7,566 bases of DNA, taken from NCBI GenBank assembly GCA_027044735.1, contig JALUBW010000234.1:1-7566 (forward strand), given 5' to 3'. This stretch comes from Anaerolineales bacterium (GTDB taxonomy: Bacteria; Chloroflexota; Anaerolineae; Anaerolineales; DRMV01). Shown one piece after another: positions 4,860-7,566 of this stretch (positions are counted from its first letter, which is position 1; every line of letters starts with the position of its first letter). The notes beneath the pieces were generated by a model. That model was not told the origin of the DNA. It did not search any database and saw nothing but the letters and a program-made list of their open reading frames with translations. Position numbers and translations under genes: made by a program.

Positions 4860-7358
4860 CTAAACCGCCGGTTCCGGCAGTTCAGGGAGATCTGCTTCGG
4901 GCTCTTTTTCGGAAGGGCGAAGCACAATTTCGCCTTCTTCGTCCACCGTTACAAGCACCGTATCGCCTTCTTTGAATTCTCCGGCGAGCAAAGCCTCGGA
5001 AATTGGGTCTTCCACCTTCTGTTGGATAACGCGGCGGAGAGGACGAGCGCCCATTTCGGGGTCGTAGCCGAGTTCCGCCAGCCGCGCCACTGCTTTTTCG
5101 TCTGCCGTCAAGCCCATGTTGTGCTGCTCGGCAAGCCGCGCCCGCACCTTATCCAACTCAAGGTTCACAATGCGGCGGATGTCTTCCTCGCTCAGCGGGC
5201 GGAAAATTATCACCGCGTCTACACGGTTGATAAACTCGGGGCGGAACGTGCGCTTTAGCGATTCCAGCAACTTCTTGCGCATTTCTTGGAAGGTAAATTT
5301 CTCTTCCAACTCTTTATCGCGCTGAAGCGCAAAGCCCAACGAAGCCTGCCGCTTTATCATGTCTGCCCCGACGTTGGAGGTCATGATGATAAGTGTATTG
5401 CGGAAGTCAACCTTATGCCCTTTGGCGTCGGTCAGATGCCCTTCCTCCAGAATTTGGAGGAGCATGTTGTGTACTTCGGGATGGGCTTTTTCAATTTCGT
5501 CAAAGACAATGATGGAGTAAGGGCGGCGGCGGATGGCTTCGGTGAGTTGCCCCGCCTCTTCGTAGCCCACATAGCCGGGAGGCGCGCCCACCAGCCTGCT
5601 GGTGGTGTGGCGCTCCATAAATTCCGACATATCAAGTTGGATGAGCGCGTCTTCCGAGCCAAAGAGGAAACGAGCCAAAGCCTTGGTGAGTTCGGTTTTG
5701 CCCACGCCGGTAGGCCCGAGGAAGATGAACGAGCCGATGGGGCGGCGCGGGTCTTTGAGGCCAGCGCGCGCCCGCCGCACCGCTTTGGCAATGGCTTTGA
5801 TCGCCTCATCCTGCCCGATGATGACCTTGCCGAGTTCCTCTTCCATGTGCAGCAGCCGCTCAGATTCGGTCTGCGCCAATTGCATGACGGGCACGCCCGT
5901 CCACATTGAGACAACCTCGGCTATGTCCTCCGAGGTCACTGTGGGGCTGGTTTCCCTATCCCACTCGGTGCGCAGGCTTTCAAGTTGGTTTTCAAGGGAA
6001 CGGATTTCTTCCTGCAAGCGGTAGGCTTCTTCGGCTTCGTTGTTTTCCAGCGCGAGCACAAGGCGCTCTTTGAGCGAGCGCAGGTTTTCAATGATGCGGC
6101 GGCTTTCCTGCGCCATACTGCTCTTGTACATGCGGACGCGTGAAGAAGCCTCGTCTATCAGGTCAATTGCCTTGTCGGGCAAAAAGCGGTCGCTGACATA
6201 GCGCGCCGAGAGTTTGGCGGCGCTTTCTAACGCTTCATCCGAAATTGTCAGGTGATGGTGCTCTTCGTAAACCGGACGGATGCCCTTGAGGATTTCAATC
6301 GTTTCCTCAACGGTGGGCTCGTCCACGGTGATGGGCTGGAAGCGGCGCTCCAGCGCGGAATCGCTTTCAATGTACTTGCGGTACTCCTCAAGCGTGGTAG
6401 CGCCGATCACCTGAATTTCGCCGCGGGAAAGGGCGGGCTTGAGGATGTTGGCGGCATCCACTGCCGAGCCAGCCGCGCCTGCGCCGACGAGCATGTGAAA
6501 TTCGTCAATGAACAGGATGGCGTCCGAGGCTTTCAGTTCGTCAATGACGCGCTTTAGCCGCTCTTCAAACTGGCCGCGGTACATCGTGCCCGCCACAAGC
6601 GAGCCCACATCCAACTGAAGCACCCGCTTGCCCAGTAACGGCGCGGGCACATCGCCCTCAACGATGCGCTGGGCAAGTCCTTCTACAATGGCGGTTTTGC
6701 CCACGCCGGGCTCGCCGATGAGCGCGGGGTTGTTTTTGGTGCGGCGCGCCAAAATTTGGATGACGCGCTCAATTTCGGTTTCGCGCCCTATCACGGGGTC
6801 AAGTTTGCCCTCCGCGGCGAGCGCCGTCAGGTCGGTTGCAAGTTGGTCAATGAGCGGAGCCTTTTTGTCCTTGCCCTTGCGCTCCTGCCCAGCGCGGATG
6901 CGGGTGGGAGTGCGTGAGCCAGTATCCTCCAAGGCGCGGCGCGTCTGCCGCCGCACCTGCTCGGCGGTAATGCCCATCCGCGCCAGCACTTTCATCGCCG
7001 TGCTTTCGGGCAGCCTGAGCAGAGCCAAAAGCAGGTGCTCAGTGCCAACGTACTGATGCCCCATGCGGCGGGATTCATCCACAGCCAGTTCAAGCGCCTT
7101 TTGCGTATTTTCCGAAAGCCCAATTTGCCCGCCGCTTGAATAACCAATGCCGGTCATCCGTTCAACAAATTCCTGAACGCGGTCGGGGTCTAACCCAAGT
7201 TGACGCAGGACGCGACCGGCAATACCGCCCTCCTCGCGCACCAAGCCGAGAAGCAGGTGCTCGGTGCCGACGCGGGGCTTGCGCATACGCTCGGCTTCTT
7301 GATAAGCCAGCGCCAGCACCCGCCGCGCTCTCTGCGTGAATTTATCCATTCCAGCCAA
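4860..7358 (-). CDS. clpC: ATP-dependent Clp protease ATP-binding subunit ClpC
   Basis: This is a full-length 832-residue Hsp100 unfoldase, which threads proteins into the ClpP protease in the cytoplasm. It has an N-terminal double Clp repeat (about 6-145), and AAA+ domain D1 with Walker A GEPGVGKT (215-222), Walker B ILFIDE (281-286), pore loop GTMYRG (257-262) and Arg fingers (338-339). A middle coiled coil covers about 412-468 and is short, as in ClpC rather than ClpB. AAA+ domain D2 has Walker A GPTGVGKT (548-555), Walker B VFDE (618-621), pore loop GYVG (595-598), sensor 2 GARPLRR (770-776), and LGF (674-676) where the ClpP-docking tripeptide lies. An acidic, Pro-rich tail ends it. The start is TTG at 7358, because AAGGAGG (7366-7372) lies exactly 7 nt before it; the ATG three codons later would be 16 nt away. 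No ctsR, mcsA or mcsB is adjacent. All catalytic motifs look intact. Confidence 0.97.
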   Translation of the reverse strand: MAGMDKFTQRARRVLALAYQEAERMRKPRVGTEHLLLGLVREEGGIAGRVLRQLGLDPDRVQEFVERMTGIGYSSGGQIGLSENTQKALELAVDESRRMGHQYVGTEHLLLALLRLPESTAMKVLARMGITAEQVRRQTRRALEDTGSRTPTRIRAGQERKGKDKKAPLIDQLATDLTALAAEGKLDPVIGRETEIERVIQILARRTKNNPALIGEPGVGKTAIVEGLAQRIVEGDVPAPLLGKRVLQLDVGSLVAGTMYRGQFEERLKRVIDELKASDAILFIDEFHMLVGAGAAGSAVDAANILKPALSRGEIQVIGATTLEEYRKYIESDSALERRFQPITVDEPTVEETIEILKGIRPVYEEHHHLTISDEALESAAKLSARYVSDRFLPDKAIDLIDEASSRVRMYKSSMAQESRRIIENLRSLKERLVLALENNEAEEAYRLQEEIRSLENQLESLRTEWDRETSPTVTSEDIAEVVSMWTGVPVMQLAQTESERLLHMEEELGKVIIGQDEAIKAIAKAVRRARAGLKDPRRPIGSFIFLGPTGVGKTELTKALARFLFGSEDALIQLDMSEFMERHTTSRLVGAPPGYVGYEEAGQLTEAIRRRPYSIIVFDEIEKAHPEVHNMLLQILEEGHLTDAKGHKVDFRNTLIIMTSNVGADMIKRQASLGFALQRDKELEEKFTFQEMRKKLLESLKRTFRPEFINRVDAVIIFRPLSEEDIRRIVNLELDKVRARLAEQHNMGLTADEKAVARLAELGYDPEMGARPLRRVIQQKVEDPISEALLAGEFKEGDTVLVTVDEEGEIVLRPSEKEPEADLPELPEPAV

Positions 7359-7365
7359 GGTACTG

Positions 7366-7372
7366 CCTCCTT
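7366..7372 (-). promoter_or_regulatory. Shine-Dalgarno site that fixes the TTG start of clpC
   Basis: The - strand reads AAGGAGG, a full match to the anti-Shine-Dalgarno core, with 7 nt (CAGTACC) to the TTG at 7358. The strength of this site supports use of the rare TTG codon. Confidence 0.88.
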
Positions 7373-7401
7373 CACTTACCTAAATTGCAGGGGAAACTTG
7401 C

Positions 7402-7430
7402 GGGGAAGGCAATGAATTTCTCCCTTCCCC
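7402..7430 (-). promoter_or_regulatory. Hairpin in the predicted clpC 5' UTR
   Basis: GGGGAAGG (7402-7409) and CCTTCCCC (7423-7430) form an 8-bp perfect stem with a 13-nt loop. On the clpC transcript the upstream purine arm (GGGGAAGG) could instead pair with a second pyrimidine tract, TTTCCCC, just downstream (complement of 7390-7396), so two exclusive folds are possible. There is no following T-tract, so it is not a plain terminator. A role in mRNA stability or translation control is inference. Confidence 0.5.
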
Positions 7431-7446
7431 CGTGGATCCCACTAAC

Positions 7447-7476
7447 ATTCTACCAAAGTTTTCAGCGATGTGCGAA
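7447..7476 (-). promoter_or_regulatory. Candidate sigma-70-type promoter of clpC
   Basis: On the - strand TAGAAT (7452-7447, 5 of 6 matches to the -10 consensus) is preceded by TGG, giving an extended -10. TTCGCA (7476-7471, 4 of 6) stands 18 bp upstream as a weak -35. Transcription would start near 7440 and leave a leader of about 80 nt before the TTG start. I see no CIRCE or CtsR heptad-repeat operator nearby. Confidence 0.55.
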
Positions 7477-7488
7477 GAACTTGTGTTC
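7477..7488. promoter_or_regulatory. GAAC-N4-GTTC palindrome, LexA-box-like operator candidate
   Basis: GAAC TTGT GTTC is a perfect dyad; with one more pair (A7476/T7489) it becomes AGAAC-N4-GTTCT. It directly abuts the candidate -35 hexamer of clpC. GAAC-N4-GTTC is the established LexA (DinR) box pattern of Gram-positive bacteria; whether this organism's LexA uses it is unknown. By chance a fixed 8-base pattern would appear about once in 65 kb. Confidence 0.35.
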
Positions 7489-7544
7489 TCAAATAAAAAT
7501 CTAACATCGGGATAAGGCGCTCCCAATTGGTGGATAAGTACCGC

Positions 7545-7566
7545 AGAGGCGCAAAGAGGCGCCAAG
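7545..7566 (+). repeat. Start of a 10-bp-period direct repeat, cut by the window edge
   Basis: AGAGGCGCAA (7545-7554) is followed by AGAGGCGCCA (7555-7564), nine of ten identical, after an ACCGC lead-in. From memory such CGCAGAGGCGCAAAG tracts are dispersed repeats in many bacterial genomes. Only two units are visible. Confidence 0.45.

Noticed and set aside
5286..5909. Open + strand frames inside the clpC region
   Set aside because: The - strand reads as an unbroken, motif-perfect ClpC; the opposite frames are by-products of codon bias.
7347..7349. ATG at codon 4 as the clpC start
   Set aside because: It lies 16 nt from the Shine-Dalgarno, too far for efficient initiation, while the TTG at 7358 has the ideal 7-nt spacing.
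7374..7566. CIRCE (HrcA) or CtsR operator upstream of clpC
   Set aside because: Neither TTAGCACTC-N9-GAGTGCTAA nor tandem GGTCAAA heptads occur in this stretch on either strand.
1..7566. tRNA, rRNA, self-splicing intron or integrase attachment site
   Set aside because: No cloverleaf with GGTTCRA arm, rRNA signature or integrase gene was recognised while reading both strands.

Overview
The window looks like chromosomal DNA from a GC-rich, free-living bacterium of the Chloroflexota, probably Anaerolineae. The evidence is extracytoplasmic proteins with long Thr-Pro linkers, a stand-alone ClpC without ctsR/mcsA/mcsB neighbours, and dispersed hairpin repeats in the spacers. The taxonomic call is inference from style, not from a marker gene.

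Layout, left to right. Positions 1-155 hold the last 50 codons of a + strand short-chain dehydrogenase/reductase. It converges on everything else, which is on the - strand, and a 12-bp hairpin at 176-207 separates the two. On the - strand, in transcription order, come clpC (7358-4860, a complete Hsp100 unfoldase starting at TTG behind a perfect Shine-Dalgarno), its terminator (4816-4840), a probable two-gene operon of a two-helix membrane protein (4546-3806) and a large multidomain lipoprotein with a GH113-like glycosidase barrel (3781-1376), and last a membrane-anchored Thr-Pro-linker protein (1174-239). The last three probably act at the cell envelope, but no pathway can be named from sequence alone.

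The most unusual content is in the spacers. Two small non-coding elements (1224-1364 and 4598-4752) look like MITEs. Each has terminal inverted repeats and flanking direct repeats (TTA and ACAAA), but the termini are unrelated. Both carry in their middle the same kind of head-to-head pair of hairpins. All four hairpin arms share one architecture: TGTC, a 5-bp outer stem, GA, a 5-7-bp inner stem, a 3-nt loop, the inner stem, GAA, the outer stem, then a C-rich tract. The stems differ in sequence but pair perfectly in every copy. This compensatory variation around a constant GA/GAA internal loop suggests a REP/BIME-like structured element recognised by its fold.

The clpC leader holds an extended -10 promoter, a GAAC-N4-GTTC palindrome (the Gram-positive LexA box pattern) touching the -35, and a GC-rich hairpin in the predicted 5' UTR.
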